Shown here one piece after another: positions 16,542 to 25,928 of a stretch of DNA of 64,000 bases (the first letter of the stretch is position 1; each line of letters opens with the position of its first letter). The notes below the pieces were generated by a model that was given only the letters and a program-made list of their open reading frames with translations, was not told the DNA's origin and searched no databases. This stretch comes from Parashewanella sp965200795. GTDB taxonomy: Bacteria > Pseudomonadota > Gammaproteobacteria > Enterobacterales > Shewanellaceae. Location of the stretch: assembly GCA_965200795.1 (NCBI GenBank), contig CBDAVB010000027.1, positions 124,001 to 188,000 on the forward strand. The letters are read 5' to 3'. The translations under genes were made by a program, and so were the position numbers.

Positions 16542-18719
16542 CTAATCTGCTTCGATTGCTTTAATCAGTGTCTTATGAGCATCAAGATTCAAAGATAGCC
16601 TTTCTGAAGATATTTCGTCACTGTCTTGTAAGTTAGTCGTATGGTATATCACTCCATCTTTCATAAATAACGTTACCTTCAACCCAAAATCAGGGTTTCG
16701 CCTCCTGACACTTTCAGGAATTGCAAACGAAAGTGTTTCTAGTCCATTAATAGTACTCTTTTCAAAGTCAGTAACATAACCAACACGTGCTGCGCTTTGT
16801 ATATCGGTAAGCACAATATTGCGAAGAGATGTCGCATCAGTAATACCAAACGGACGACGAGCAGGCGCTAGTGCCACACTATAAAAGCTGACAAACCTAG
16901 GTGGAAAATCAAGTAAAGAATCAGTTCTGCTGCGAACTTCAGCTCTGTCATCTGTATCAAGATTTCTGATGAAAGCAACAATATAATCATCCCCGTCCCT
17001 AAACAGAGCAACAAGCGGAACCAGCTGATGACCGTTATTAGCAATTAAACTTTCAAGTGAACGATTGAATTCTGAGTGATAAGCAAAAGCGTTTGGGAAA
17101 CGTGAATCTGGTAAAAGCACTCCTTGTCGCGAGTTTTGTGATGTAGAGAAACGCTCTACGTCATATGAGCCTTTTGCTTTGAGTAACACATCAAATGCAA
17201 GCGCAGCGCTTTCGGAGTCGGCATTGTCACTTGCAAAGCGGATGTCTTTATTTTTTATAGCTTGATTCCAGTGAGACAAACCTGCACCTGAATTTGACTG
17301 AGCACTAAGAACATTTGCAACCTTAAGCCCCGCTACAGAATAACTTTTCGCTTCAAGAGTAAAGCTATAACTTTTATCTGCGGCTCTTAACACGAGCGGA
17401 GTTGAGTTCTGGTTTTCGATGTTTTCAGCATCACCAATATTCTTAGAGTTCAGTATTTGCTCAGCGCTGCTGTCACTGTCACTCAGTGTAAATACATAAT
17501 TAAAACTATTTGATACCTCAGGATCATGTCCGCCTGATAATGCTAACGGGCCAATCACATTATCCAGAGTTAAATTATTTTCAGTAAAGCTATCGGAACT
17601 GTCATTAAAATCAGAGCGTCTTATTGTCCCGACTAAGTTTTCCTCAACATCCTTTGAGTACGGCTCAGTTATTAATTGCATGTAACTAAGTGCTGCAGCT
17701 TCTTCCTGGGCAGCACCTCGATACCAATAAAAACCCTGAGAATCAGCAGTTGAATTTGACAGGTAACGAGTAACATTAATCGTTTCAGCCGCATTTTTTC
17801 TGCGTCTGACATCCATCTGCTCTTGCAAATCCACAAAATTTTCAGCCGCCGCTCTAGCACTCCTTAATCTCTCTGTGACCCGAGATAACTGTTCTTCAAT
17901 ATTGATTCGGAACCGATTGCTAAAGTCAAAGTGAGACAGCCTGAATGCGCTGATATTCGAGGCAGAAACAGCATCAATGGTTTGTTGTGAGTTTTTTCTT
18001 AACTCGTTTAAGTCTGATAAAATGTCATCAGTCCAACTTTGAAATAAAAAATTAGCGTGCTCAATTTTTTGCTTATGGGAAATTTTTTCTTGTAATGCTT
18101 CAGTGCTATTAAATTCAGCCATTAATTTAATCATAACTTCGCTGTATATATGGCCAATCCTAGCAATGTGCTTCACTTCTTCGATTTTAGCTTCTTTATC
18201 TAAAATAAGGCTTTCATCAATTAGTGACTCATCTTTAAGTAACAAAGGGTAATTACTACAGATCTCCATAGTCGATAATAATTTATCTTTAAGTTTTGCA
18301 GTTATTTCTTCAGCAGTCAGACCTGTCTTATAAATGTAATTAGCGATGCTAGTAACCGGACTTATTAAAGAACAGCCTCCTACGCTAGTAAGGATGTATT
18401 CATATTCAGGAGCGGCACCGTCTTCATCAAAAGTATTTTTAGTTATTTCTGCGATAAGCTTTGCGCCGGTGTCACCCGACGATTTGAAATCCCGTAATGA
18501 AAAATGTCCAGTTTCATCTGTGAAAACCGATAATTCACTATCATCGCATCTTAAATTCTCATTTATATCAATACATACCTTGGCATTGTGGTAATAATCA
18601 TTAACCACTTGCCCTTCTGAGACATTATTTATTAAATGTGAATTTGAAGGATTATCATCCCCACAAGAAACAATTAAAAATAACACTGATAATATAAATA
18701 CATGACCACGAAAATTCAT
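16542..18719 (-). CDS. Putative lipoprotein, paralogue 1 of a tandem family of three
   Basis: A 725-residue protein with a lipoprotein signal (MNFRGHVFILSVLFLIVSC, lipobox Cys at residue 19, followed by GDD). After it comes the module NAKVCIDINENLRCDDSELS near residues 47-67: a small Cys-containing motif with Asp/Asn residues placed as in calcium-binding loops, as in carboxypeptidase-regulatory-like or SdrD-B-like modules of surface proteins. The next 200 residues are helical and charged, the rest mostly beta. The C-terminus contains LSFAIPESVRRRNPDFGLKV, shared with both paralogues. I do not recognise a named family. Cell-surface or outer-membrane location is likely. The start codon is preceded by AAAGGAG. 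Gene order suggests duplication in tandem. Confidence 0.7.
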   Translation of the reverse strand: MNFRGHVFILSVLFLIVSCGDDNPSNSHLINNVSEGQVVNDYYHNAKVCIDINENLRCDDSELSVFTDETGHFSLRDFKSSGDTGAKLIAEITKNTFDEDGAAPEYEYILTSVGGCSLISPVTSIANYIYKTGLTAEEITAKLKDKLLSTMEICSNYPLLLKDESLIDESLILDKEAKIEEVKHIARIGHIYSEVMIKLMAEFNSTEALQEKISHKQKIEHANFLFQSWTDDILSDLNELRKNSQQTIDAVSASNISAFRLSHFDFSNRFRINIEEQLSRVTERLRSARAAAENFVDLQEQMDVRRRKNAAETINVTRYLSNSTADSQGFYWYRGAAQEEAAALSYMQLITEPYSKDVEENLVGTIRRSDFNDSSDSFTENNLTLDNVIGPLALSGGHDPEVSNSFNYVFTLSDSDSSAEQILNSKNIGDAENIENQNSTPLVLRAADKSYSFTLEAKSYSVAGLKVANVLSAQSNSGAGLSHWNQAIKNKDIRFASDNADSESAALAFDVLLKAKGSYDVERFSTSQNSRQGVLLPDSRFPNAFAYHSEFNRSLESLIANNGHQLVPLVALFRDGDDYIVAFIRNLDTDDRAEVRSRTDSLLDFPPRFVSFYSVALAPARRPFGITDATSLRNIVLTDIQSAARVGYVTDFEKSTINGLETLSFAIPESVRRRNPDFGLKVTLFMKDGVIYHTTNLQDSDEISSERLSLNLDAHKTLIKAIEAD

Positions 18720-18897
18720 ATGACTACTCCTTTAACTCATATTTCGTGTTTTGTTCAAGCTAAGCTTTATTTATTACCAAACAGTATCTATAAAGCCAGT
18801 AACTTCGGTTTTTTCAGCAAAGGGTATGACTCAAAAAGACGAATCAATCTTTCTGAATGAACAAATACCTTTCAATGTCTGATATACAAAGGTAAAA

Positions 18898-21015
18898 CTA
18901 TTGCCCGTTAAAAATATTATCACGCCAATTTTGAATTAACTCACTCAGTTTTCCGCTGTCAAGCGCTTCGATAATCGGTCCGTGAGCCGCGTAGGTCACG
19001 CTAGTTTGATTTTGTGAAATAACATCTCCCTTTTGAACAAAACGACCAAACCTCAGGGTATTTTGATGTTCAAATATAGCTAAAGTATCGCTTATCCCCG
19101 GCGAGTCTCTTCTGACTGAATTGGGAATGGAAAAGGTCAGCAGATTTCGTCCGGCGTAATTAACGATTCTCCACTTTCCTTCACCCACTCGATGAGTATT
19201 ATTGAGCCCGTACCCGAAATTACCATACCTATATCCATCTCCGTACTTTAGATTACGATTGGTAACTGCACGATAAAAAACAACGTCTTTATACGGAGAC
19301 TGAGAGTTATAATTTGATTGTTTAAAATGTGCGGCAATAAATACCGGTTGAGGATCATCAAAGGAATTATCTACGCCGTTTTGAAAAAGAACAGCCAGAG
19401 ATGTATTCGGATAACTATCATCAGGATGAAATAGATCAGACATGTTATTTCCGACATCCTTAAAATCTAGCCTGAATCCGACTGAAGTTTCGTTTGGCTT
19501 CAAAAAAGATACATGATTACAAATCCCATGCACTTTTTCACTGTCCTCACATACACCTTCATCAAAAGTAACAAAATTTTTAGCTGCCGTAGTTGTAATG
19601 TCCAAGCCTTTATACTCATAACCTCTCACACGAATTTCTGTGGGAAAAATCGCTTCTGGATCGATAACTTGGCTCCATACATTCAAATGGTTTTGAATGT
19701 TCATAAAACTTGCGATTTTGCGGTAGCCGAGGTAATAAGATTTCGCCTCTACGATATAATCTAAAGACGGTGCAGTTAAATTTTGTAAGCGAATACGGTG
19801 CCCGTTATTACGGGATAAGAAATTTCTTATTGTTCCCCTATCCACATAATTCCAGGCATCAGGGTTATTCAGTTGCGGAACAAGATATCGATAAGTTGAA
19901 CTTACAGTGTTCAAAGCGGAGTCATCAGTCAGTACTTTGACCCTAGATGACAGATTCGTCCTTTCGTTATCTTTACTGAATTCACCATCACTCCATTGCA
20001 TGGTTTCAGCCGTTCCTCTATCGTGACTGTTATGATGCTTACCATCAAATTGACCTACCTCTTTGAGATATGAAAAATCAAAAGCATGATCCGTAAAAGT
20101 ATCTTGATAAGAGTAAACGCCGAAGTTATATCGATCAGAATTAATGTATATTCTTGCTATGTTGTCGGCTACTGCGTCCTGTTTACGTTTGATAAGAGAC
20201 ATTTCATCAGCCATATCTCTATCAGCAGGATTGACAATGGCTATATCTCGGGTTCTCTGTAAATGAGGGAAAAAGCGCTGAAAAAAAGGCGTAACAGGCT
20301 CAGAGCTTTGACGGGGAGCTTGGTTTTGATCCTGAACTCGCGCCAACAATTGCTTGTAATCCCTTAAGTCTGAAATTAACTCATCACCGGCTAACAATAA
20401 CTGATAGTTATAATATTCGTGCATATCAGCGAATGACATTTCAAGATCCTGCCGAGAAGCTTCCATCACATCTAAATTCATTAATGTCAAGCCCGATAAT
20501 GTGCTAGACACTTGCTTAAGATGATTCATCTCGTTCTGAGTCAACTCATCCTGACTGTCATTGCCCGTTAAATAATCGACATCAATACTCAGATCGGTAA
20601 AAAAAATATCTTGAACCTTTTTAGAGGCTTTTGTTAAGTCTTTATCAAACTTATTTTGGTAATAAGTCGATGTCGTTAATTGTGAGATATTTTTTAGTTC
20701 AGGAGGACTGATTAAAGCGTAGGGAAGAGAACCATCAGATAGGCCGCTCATATCAACAGCGAGTTTAGGGCATGAGTTCAGTTGAGCAACAGGAGCTTCA
20801 ATTTTAAAACCAGACTCAAAAGTCATTGTTGAACGCTCAGTCTTATCACACCGCATATTTTCATTACAGTCCAGACACACTTTAAAGCTCGTTGATGACG
20901 TGTCAATTACCTTTCCTGTATCGATACCCGGAAGAATATTACTCTTTGAATCATCATTACAAGCGGATATAAAAACACAAACTAATACTGTGAATAAAGA
21001 TAATGAATGTCTCAC
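18898..21015 (-). CDS. Putative lipoprotein, paralogue 2 of a tandem family of three
   Basis: A 705-residue paralogue with signal MRHSLSLFTVLVCVFISAC (lipobox Cys 19, then NDD). The start is a GTG at 21013-21015 preceded by AAAGGAG. The N-terminal module reads FKVCLDCNENMRCDKTERST; the C-terminal conserved block reads LLTFSIPNSVRRDSPGISDT then FVQKGDVIS and YAAHGPIIEAL, which aligns closely with paralogue 3 (EGDAIAENVLGVPYSAHRQII). The middle contains a conserved DYIVEAKSYYLGYRKIASFM segment that is present as SYIFDSKSYYLGGRKVKALL in paralogue 3 and as SFTLEAKSYSVAGLKVANVL in paralogue 1. Function unknown; exported lipid-anchored protein. It is separated by 178 bp from paralogue 1. Confidence 0.7.
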   Translation of the reverse strand: MRHSLSLFTVLVCVFISACNDDSKSNILPGIDTGKVIDTSSTSFKVCLDCNENMRCDKTERSTMTFESGFKIEAPVAQLNSCPKLAVDMSGLSDGSLPYALISPPELKNISQLTTSTYYQNKFDKDLTKASKKVQDIFFTDLSIDVDYLTGNDSQDELTQNEMNHLKQVSSTLSGLTLMNLDVMEASRQDLEMSFADMHEYYNYQLLLAGDELISDLRDYKQLLARVQDQNQAPRQSSEPVTPFFQRFFPHLQRTRDIAIVNPADRDMADEMSLIKRKQDAVADNIARIYINSDRYNFGVYSYQDTFTDHAFDFSYLKEVGQFDGKHHNSHDRGTAETMQWSDGEFSKDNERTNLSSRVKVLTDDSALNTVSSTYRYLVPQLNNPDAWNYVDRGTIRNFLSRNNGHRIRLQNLTAPSLDYIVEAKSYYLGYRKIASFMNIQNHLNVWSQVIDPEAIFPTEIRVRGYEYKGLDITTTAAKNFVTFDEGVCEDSEKVHGICNHVSFLKPNETSVGFRLDFKDVGNNMSDLFHPDDSYPNTSLAVLFQNGVDNSFDDPQPVFIAAHFKQSNYNSQSPYKDVVFYRAVTNRNLKYGDGYRYGNFGYGLNNTHRVGEGKWRIVNYAGRNLLTFSIPNSVRRDSPGISDTLAIFEHQNTLRFGRFVQKGDVISQNQTSVTYAAHGPIIEALDSGKLSELIQNWRDNIFNGQ

Positions 21016-21144
21016 GATGATACTCCTTTACCACATTACAACTAGAGATTAGCTTTAAGGCTAGCTCATTAGCACTAACATTGTCATAAAATAACGCGCT
21101 TTATGCTGCGGCTATGATACTAATTAACTGATCTGTAATAACAA

Positions 21145-23325
21145 TTAATCAAATTCCCTGATTTTGTCTTTAACAATAGAATCTATGATTTGCCTGTGAG
21201 CTGAATAAGGCACACCAAGAACATTTTCAGCAATCGCATCCCCTTCCTTTATAAATGTTCCCGCTTTCAGAACGCCTTCAGCAACATCAGAATAAAGTGC
21301 TATCTGAGAGCTTATATCCGGATTTAAACGCCTTACTGATTCAGGAATATCAATTCTGATGGTGTATCGTCCAAGTATGACAGGGTAAGACCAACGCCCC
21401 TGACCAATATAATCTCTGTCCAACCTATAAATTGAAGACTCTAAACTTAGAGCAACATTATTACCGATATCATCTACAGGTATCCGATAAAAGTCAGCCG
21501 TGTTATGTGAATTCAGTTTCACTGTAATATAGGCACCTTTGTACTGGAATAAAATAGGCATATGTGTCAGATTTGTCGAAGCTTCAAAAAAGTTAGAGTT
21601 ATTCAGACCAACATCTTCAAATGTCACTCCGGTCATCGGTCTTAACGGACGATTATTCGCATCAGCTTCTTGATAGGAAAGAGTGATACCGTTTCTAAAT
21701 ACCGTCTTAGTAACAAAATCGTCACTAGGAACAAGCACAGGAATATTCTGGTAGTTACAGACATCAGTATCTTGTTCCGCGACACAATTATTTTTGTTAT
21801 TGATCAAAATAAGACTATTAAGGGCGCTTATTGTTAAATCATACGCGGATGAGCGTTCAGTATCTTCAGCAAAGGTGGCTTCATTTCCGATGATCTGACT
21901 CCATGCAGAAGTTTCACTCTGAAGGTTCAATAACGCTTTTACTTTTCTACCACCTAAATAGTAAGATTTGCTGTCGAAAATATAGCTTTCACCACTGGCT
22001 AAGTGATCATCACTTTCTGCCGCGTAATTTATTACTGTTTTATAATGATCTGAAAAAGTACCAGATTGATAATCCCGCTGTGCTTTTACGCGTCTCCAGC
22101 CGTTATCACTAAAGCGTGATCTGCCATAGAGCAAATAGTTATCTGTGGACGGCATCGAGTCTTGACCATTATAAATTAAATTATCAAGTCTAGGGTGAGT
22201 AATACGCTCAAAGCTTTCACTATCAAAGCTCCATCTAAAATAATCTTCTTTGTGATTAATTAGAGAAAATCGGTCAAAACCTCGGTGATAGTTACTAGTG
22301 TAATTACCGGTATAATCAATAGTCGTTGTTTCCTCAAAGCTTTCTGCAATTCGATCTGTATAACGATATAACCCGCTGAGAGGTTGAGCATCATTGGCAG
22401 CGTCCCGACCTGTTGAATACAATAATGACTTTAATAAGTCGGGTCTTTTTGACTGCATCATGTTATCAATAATCGCCATTTCTTCTTCAATTAGCCTTTG
22501 TTCTAAATCTAATGTCATTCGTGTACGACTTGTTTTTAGCCATTGAAATATATCTGCAAAATGAGTGCTCGGTTCAAGTTGTGGTACTTGTTGAAGTGCG
22601 GATTCACCAATAAACTCATTGTCATTAATAATATTAAGATCATAAATAACCGCGTCTAAGTGATTTAACTGATGATGCATTATTAAAGCATGGATGTCGG
22701 AATGTTTATAAACATTAGGCACTAAGTAATTAGTTACCGTCTGCGCATTTATACCCATAAAGCCCGCAAATACATTACTCATTCTGTGTAAATGAAGATG
22801 TTCGTTTCGCTGTAAAAGTGTTAACTCAGAATTTCGGCTTTGAGAAATATAATCCGAACATAATGGCAAGTCAGTCATTAACTTTCTTTGAGTTTTTTTA
22901 ATCGCCTTCTCTTTTGTATCACCAGAAGCCATCAGATATTGAACTATGGAAGTGTGTGGAGTGATAACCTTGGTGCAACCGACATAGCTTCTCATGCGAT
23001 AAGGTTTCGCAACAGGTAAGCCAGTATATTCATTTATTGTTTCAGTTGAAATTTCAGCAAGCAGAGGAGTCGTGGAAATAATTGAAAGAGGAACATTTTT
23101 AAAACTGTATTGACCACCAGACTGTGAAAACGTAGATACTTCATTTTCATCACAGCTCATATTATTATTTTCATCAAAGCAAACTTTAGCGTTTGAAAGT
23201 GGATCGTCTAATACTTTACCGGCGACATAAGTCGTCACCGAAGGTAAATTGGAATGCGTATCGTCACCATTGCAGGCAATCAAAAAAGAGGTGGTCGCGA
23301 ATAATACCCCAAGCTTAATCTTCAT
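21145..23325 (-). CDS. Putative lipoprotein, paralogue 3 of a tandem family of three
   Basis: A 726-residue paralogue with signal MKIKLGVLFATTSFLIAC (lipobox Cys 18, then NGDD) and the start-proximal AAAGGAGT. The N-terminal module is NAKVCFDENNNMSCDENEVS. Next comes a Cys-containing segment (PYRMRSYVGCTKVITPHTSI) that parallels YEYILTSVGGCSLISPVTSI in paralogue 1. A long helical region with LVPNVYKHSDIHALIMHHQL follows, then beta-rich sequence with the SKSYYLGGRKV box and the IPESVRRLNPDISSQIALYS box. It is the most upstream of the three and would be the first if they are cotranscribed, although the 129-bp and 178-bp gaps allow separate promoters. Function unknown. Confidence 0.7.
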   Translation of the reverse strand: MKIKLGVLFATTSFLIACNGDDTHSNLPSVTTYVAGKVLDDPLSNAKVCFDENNNMSCDENEVSTFSQSGGQYSFKNVPLSIISTTPLLAEISTETINEYTGLPVAKPYRMRSYVGCTKVITPHTSIVQYLMASGDTKEKAIKKTQRKLMTDLPLCSDYISQSRNSELTLLQRNEHLHLHRMSNVFAGFMGINAQTVTNYLVPNVYKHSDIHALIMHHQLNHLDAVIYDLNIINDNEFIGESALQQVPQLEPSTHFADIFQWLKTSRTRMTLDLEQRLIEEEMAIIDNMMQSKRPDLLKSLLYSTGRDAANDAQPLSGLYRYTDRIAESFEETTTIDYTGNYTSNYHRGFDRFSLINHKEDYFRWSFDSESFERITHPRLDNLIYNGQDSMPSTDNYLLYGRSRFSDNGWRRVKAQRDYQSGTFSDHYKTVINYAAESDDHLASGESYIFDSKSYYLGGRKVKALLNLQSETSAWSQIIGNEATFAEDTERSSAYDLTISALNSLILINNKNNCVAEQDTDVCNYQNIPVLVPSDDFVTKTVFRNGITLSYQEADANNRPLRPMTGVTFEDVGLNNSNFFEASTNLTHMPILFQYKGAYITVKLNSHNTADFYRIPVDDIGNNVALSLESSIYRLDRDYIGQGRWSYPVILGRYTIRIDIPESVRRLNPDISSQIALYSDVAEGVLKAGTFIKEGDAIAENVLGVPYSAHRQIIDSIVKDKIREFD

Positions 23326-23592
23326 TACTGACTCCTTTCAATGAAGAAACTGAAATACAAAGTTGAGTAAATAATAATTTAGTTGTGTATTGAGTAAATG
23401 CAACTTTCTATCCTGCATTCTGCACCTGAATTTTCATGAATAGGACATCAAACATGGATAACAAAGAATGGTAAAAAATTAGCGGCTTCGGCCGCGACAA
23501 GGCTCACTCTGCAAGCCACTTTATAGTGGACCCCACTGTCAAGACAGTAAATCAACAAATTTAAGTTAAGTCCTGGCAGTGGTTTAAAGCCC

Positions 23593-24426
23593 TCATGCAA
23601 AGTGAATTGCCTGAGGAGTTTTATAACTCAACGACTGGTGTAATCGCTCAGTGTTGTAAAACTCAAAGTACTCATCCAGTCCTGTATAAAGCTCCGGAAC
23701 AGTTTGAAATTCATGCGTATACAGCCATTCATGCTTGACGGAGCGCCACAGTCTCTCGACAAAAATGTTATCCAGCGCTCGCCCTTTTCCGTCCATGCTA
23801 ATGCGTATTTCCCTTTCCTGAAGAGGTGCCAGAAAATCATTGCTGATAAACTGGCAACCTTGGTCAGTGTTGAATATATCAGGCTCACCTCGTTCCAAAG
23901 CACGATCTAGCGCATGAATACAGAAATCAGCATCCAGTGTGTTCGATAGCTCCCAGCTGACTACGTAACGACTGTACCAGTCAATGATGACAACCAGATA
24001 CATAAACCCATGAGGCATCGGACAGTAAGTAATATCAGTACTCCACACCTGATTAGGTCTCACGATATTAACGCCGTTCAACAAATATGGGTAGACCTTA
24101 TGCTCCTTGTTTCTCAGGCTCGTGCCTGGCTTTGGTCCGACAGCCTGTATGCCCATCAGTCTCATAAGTCGCTGTATACGCTTCCTGTTGACCGGAAAAC
24201 CCTGTTCATTCAGCCATGCAGTTATCTTACGACTGCCGTAAAACGGTGTACGTGTATACTGCTCATCGATGAGCCTCATCAGATCCAGGTTTTCAGGACT
24301 TTCCAGAGCTGGAGAAACTTGGTAATACCAGCTTGACCTGTTTAACCCGATCAGCTCACATTGACGCTGAATACTGATCTTCGAGTGACCCGGATCTATG
24401 CATCCCCGTTTGTCATCAATGGACAT
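23593..24426 (-). CDS. IS3-family transposase OrfB
   Basis: A 277-residue integrase-like catalytic protein. An N-terminal helical HTH_21 part (QRQCELIGLNRSSWYYQVSP, YGSRKITAWLNEQGFPVNRKR) precedes the rve core with the DDE residues in VWSTDITYCPM, IFNTDQGCQFIS and FVERLWRSVKHE. The C-terminal FYNTERLHQSLSYKTP is standard for IS3 OrfB. It overlaps orfA by 11 bp in the -1 frame and is probably made as an OrfAB fusion through the A9 slippery run near 24430. No disruption is visible, so the element may be active. Confidence 0.94.
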   Translation of the reverse strand: MSIDDKRGCIDPGHSKISIQRQCELIGLNRSSWYYQVSPALESPENLDLMRLIDEQYTRTPFYGSRKITAWLNEQGFPVNRKRIQRLMRLMGIQAVGPKPGTSLRNKEHKVYPYLLNGVNIVRPNQVWSTDITYCPMPHGFMYLVVIIDWYSRYVVSWELSNTLDADFCIHALDRALERGEPDIFNTDQGCQFISNDFLAPLQEREIRISMDGKGRALDNIFVERLWRSVKHEWLYTHEFQTVPELYTGLDEYFEFYNTERLHQSLSYKTPQAIHFA

Positions 24427-24700
24427 TGCCAGATTTTTTTTTCAACCAGTCCAGCTCCATTTTAAGCCGTCCGATCTCCTGATACAGTGGTGCTGTGAGC
24501 GCATCTGGATCTACCTCTGGTCGTATCCTGCCGAAGACCTCTGGAACCCCTTGGAGTAGCTGTCGCTTCCACTGGCTAACCTGAACGGCTGCAACTTCAT
24601 GTTCGCTTGCCAGCTGGTTTATGGTCTTGTCCCCCTTGTAGGCCTCCAGTGCTACTTGAGCCTTAAATTCGGGCTTATGTCGTTTTCTTTTTGCTGCCAT
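24416..24700 (-). CDS. IS3-family transposase OrfA
   Basis: A 94-residue DNA-binding protein: MAAKRKRHKPEFKAQVALEA, then KTINQLASEHEVAAVQVSQWKRQL (helix-turn-helix) and a C-terminal leucine-zipper-like helix (YQEIGRLKMELDWLKKKSG). It recognises the element ends and regulates transposition. The A9 run near its end allows a -1 shift into orfB. Confidence 0.93.
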   Translation of the reverse strand: MAAKRKRHKPEFKAQVALEAYKGDKTINQLASEHEVAAVQVSQWKRQLLQGVPEVFGRIRPEVDPDALTAPLYQEIGRLKMELDWLKKKSGNVH

Positions 24701-24771
24701 GATTCCCTCCTAAAGGGTTATCTTACAGCCAGAAAACTTAACTTAGCTACCTGTCCAGTTTATGGGGTCCA

Positions 24772-25185
24772 TCATACTTTGGTTACATCAGCTGTAACGG
24801 AAAGTTAGAGCTAAAGTCAGAAGTGCATGTCGTTAATGACATAATCGATATAAGCATGAGCGCCTAAAAAGGTGGTTTTGATATCTATATGGCGAAGCTT
24901 GCCGAGTCCGCGAGCAGGTTTTAACAGTTTAATTTCAGATTAATGCTCAAGTTAAGTGCCATTGGCCTATAGTTCCCTTTATATTCCCAAAACACCCAAA
25001 ACAAATTCGTTAAGTAAAAATCAGTTGTTTTTTTATTCAAAAATGATAATTTGAATATAAATTCAACTGATTAACCGTACTTTAATCTTTAATTTAGGTT
25101 TTTGTCATATTTACAATATCGAGAGATTGGATAGTAATGTCAAGGATAGCTGAAAGTTCAAAACGGAAATGCAGGAAGGAAGACC
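24772..25185. other. Gap between IS3 and cobB with a repeat fragment
   Basis: Near 24859-24905 the words AGCGCCTAAAAAGGTGGTTTTGATAT resemble the left end of MITE family 2 copy A (GCGCCTGACTATAAGGTGGT). Otherwise I see nothing except the region upstream of cobB, which ends in the ribosome-binding sequence GGAAGGAAG before the ATG at 25186. Confidence 0.4.
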
Positions 25186-25917
25186 ATGAACAACGATTAC
25201 CGTAACGCAAATATTGTCGTGCTTACAGGTGCTGGTATTTCTGCTGCATCTGGTTTAAAAACATTTCGATCACAGGGTGGTCTTTGGGAGCAGCATGTGA
25301 TTGAAGATGTTGCCACCCCTGAAGCTTACGTCAGAAATCCCGAACTAGTAGAAGCCTTCTATAATGAAAGACGAGCACAATTAGATTCTTCAGATACCGA
25401 ACCAAACGCCGCTCACTTCGCTCTCGCGCGTTTAGAACAACAACATGAAGGACGTTTATTTCTCGTTACTCAAAATGTTGATGATTTGCATGAAAGAGCA
25501 GGGCATCAGCAAGTGTTTCACATGCATGGTGAGCTCAGAAAGGCTCGTTGTCCTGTTTCTCAGAAAAGTTTCTGTATGCAAGGGGGATTTTCAGCTGAAA
25601 ACAAATGCAGCTGCTGTTCCCCCGCTAATCGTTTAAGACCGCATATTGTTTGGTTCGGAGAAATGCCGTTAGGCATGGGTCAAATTGAAAAAGCATTGAC
25701 TAAGTGTGATTATTTTATTGCAATCGGCACTTCAGGAACCGTTTATCCAGCTGCCGGCTTTGTTCGACTGGCTAAAGCCTTCGGGGCTACTACGATTAAT
25801 GTGAATGTTGAACCTTGTTATTCCGGTATATTTGATAAGCAATATCAAGGTTGCGCCTCAAAATCCGTTCCTGAATTGATTGAACAGATTCTAAGTTCAC
25901 AAACTGAACAGGCCTGA
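25186..25917 (+). CDS. cobB: NAD-dependent protein deacylase, sirtuin class III
   Basis: A 243-residue Sir2 protein. It has the NAD-binding VVLTGAGISAASGLKTFR, the TQNVDDLHERAGH motif with the conserved Asn-Asp, and the catalytic His in VFHMHGEL. A small zinc-binding insert has Cys residues at KARCP and NKCSCC. The segment AFYNERRAQL holds the Tyr and Arg that give class III sirtuins their desuccinylase activity, as in E. coli CobB. It removes acetyl and succinyl groups from lysines of metabolic enzymes in the cytosol. It lies 11 bp from the 3' end of the convergent bioA. Confidence 0.95.
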   Translation: MNNDYRNANIVVLTGAGISAASGLKTFRSQGGLWEQHVIEDVATPEAYVRNPELVEAFYNERRAQLDSSDTEPNAAHFALARLEQQHEGRLFLVTQNVDDLHERAGHQQVFHMHGELRKARCPVSQKSFCMQGGFSAENKCSCCSPANRLRPHIVWFGEMPLGMGQIEKALTKCDYFIAIGTSGTVYPAAGFVRLAKAFGATTINVNVEPCYSGIFDKQYQGCASKSVPELIEQILSSQTEQA

Positions 25918-25928
25918 AGAAGAAAAGG

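Larger units (their letters stand above)
23527..24771 (-). mobile_element. IS3-family insertion sequence
   Basis: About 1245 bp with inverted ends TGGACCCCACTGTCAAGACA (left) and, as complement of the right end, TGGACCCCATAAACTGGACA. It contains two overlapping frames on the minus strand, orfA (24416-24700) and orfB (23593-24426), joined by a run of nine A residues on the coding strand. This is the usual arrangement for programmed -1 frameshifting in IS3 elements. No target duplication is evident. Confidence 0.9.
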
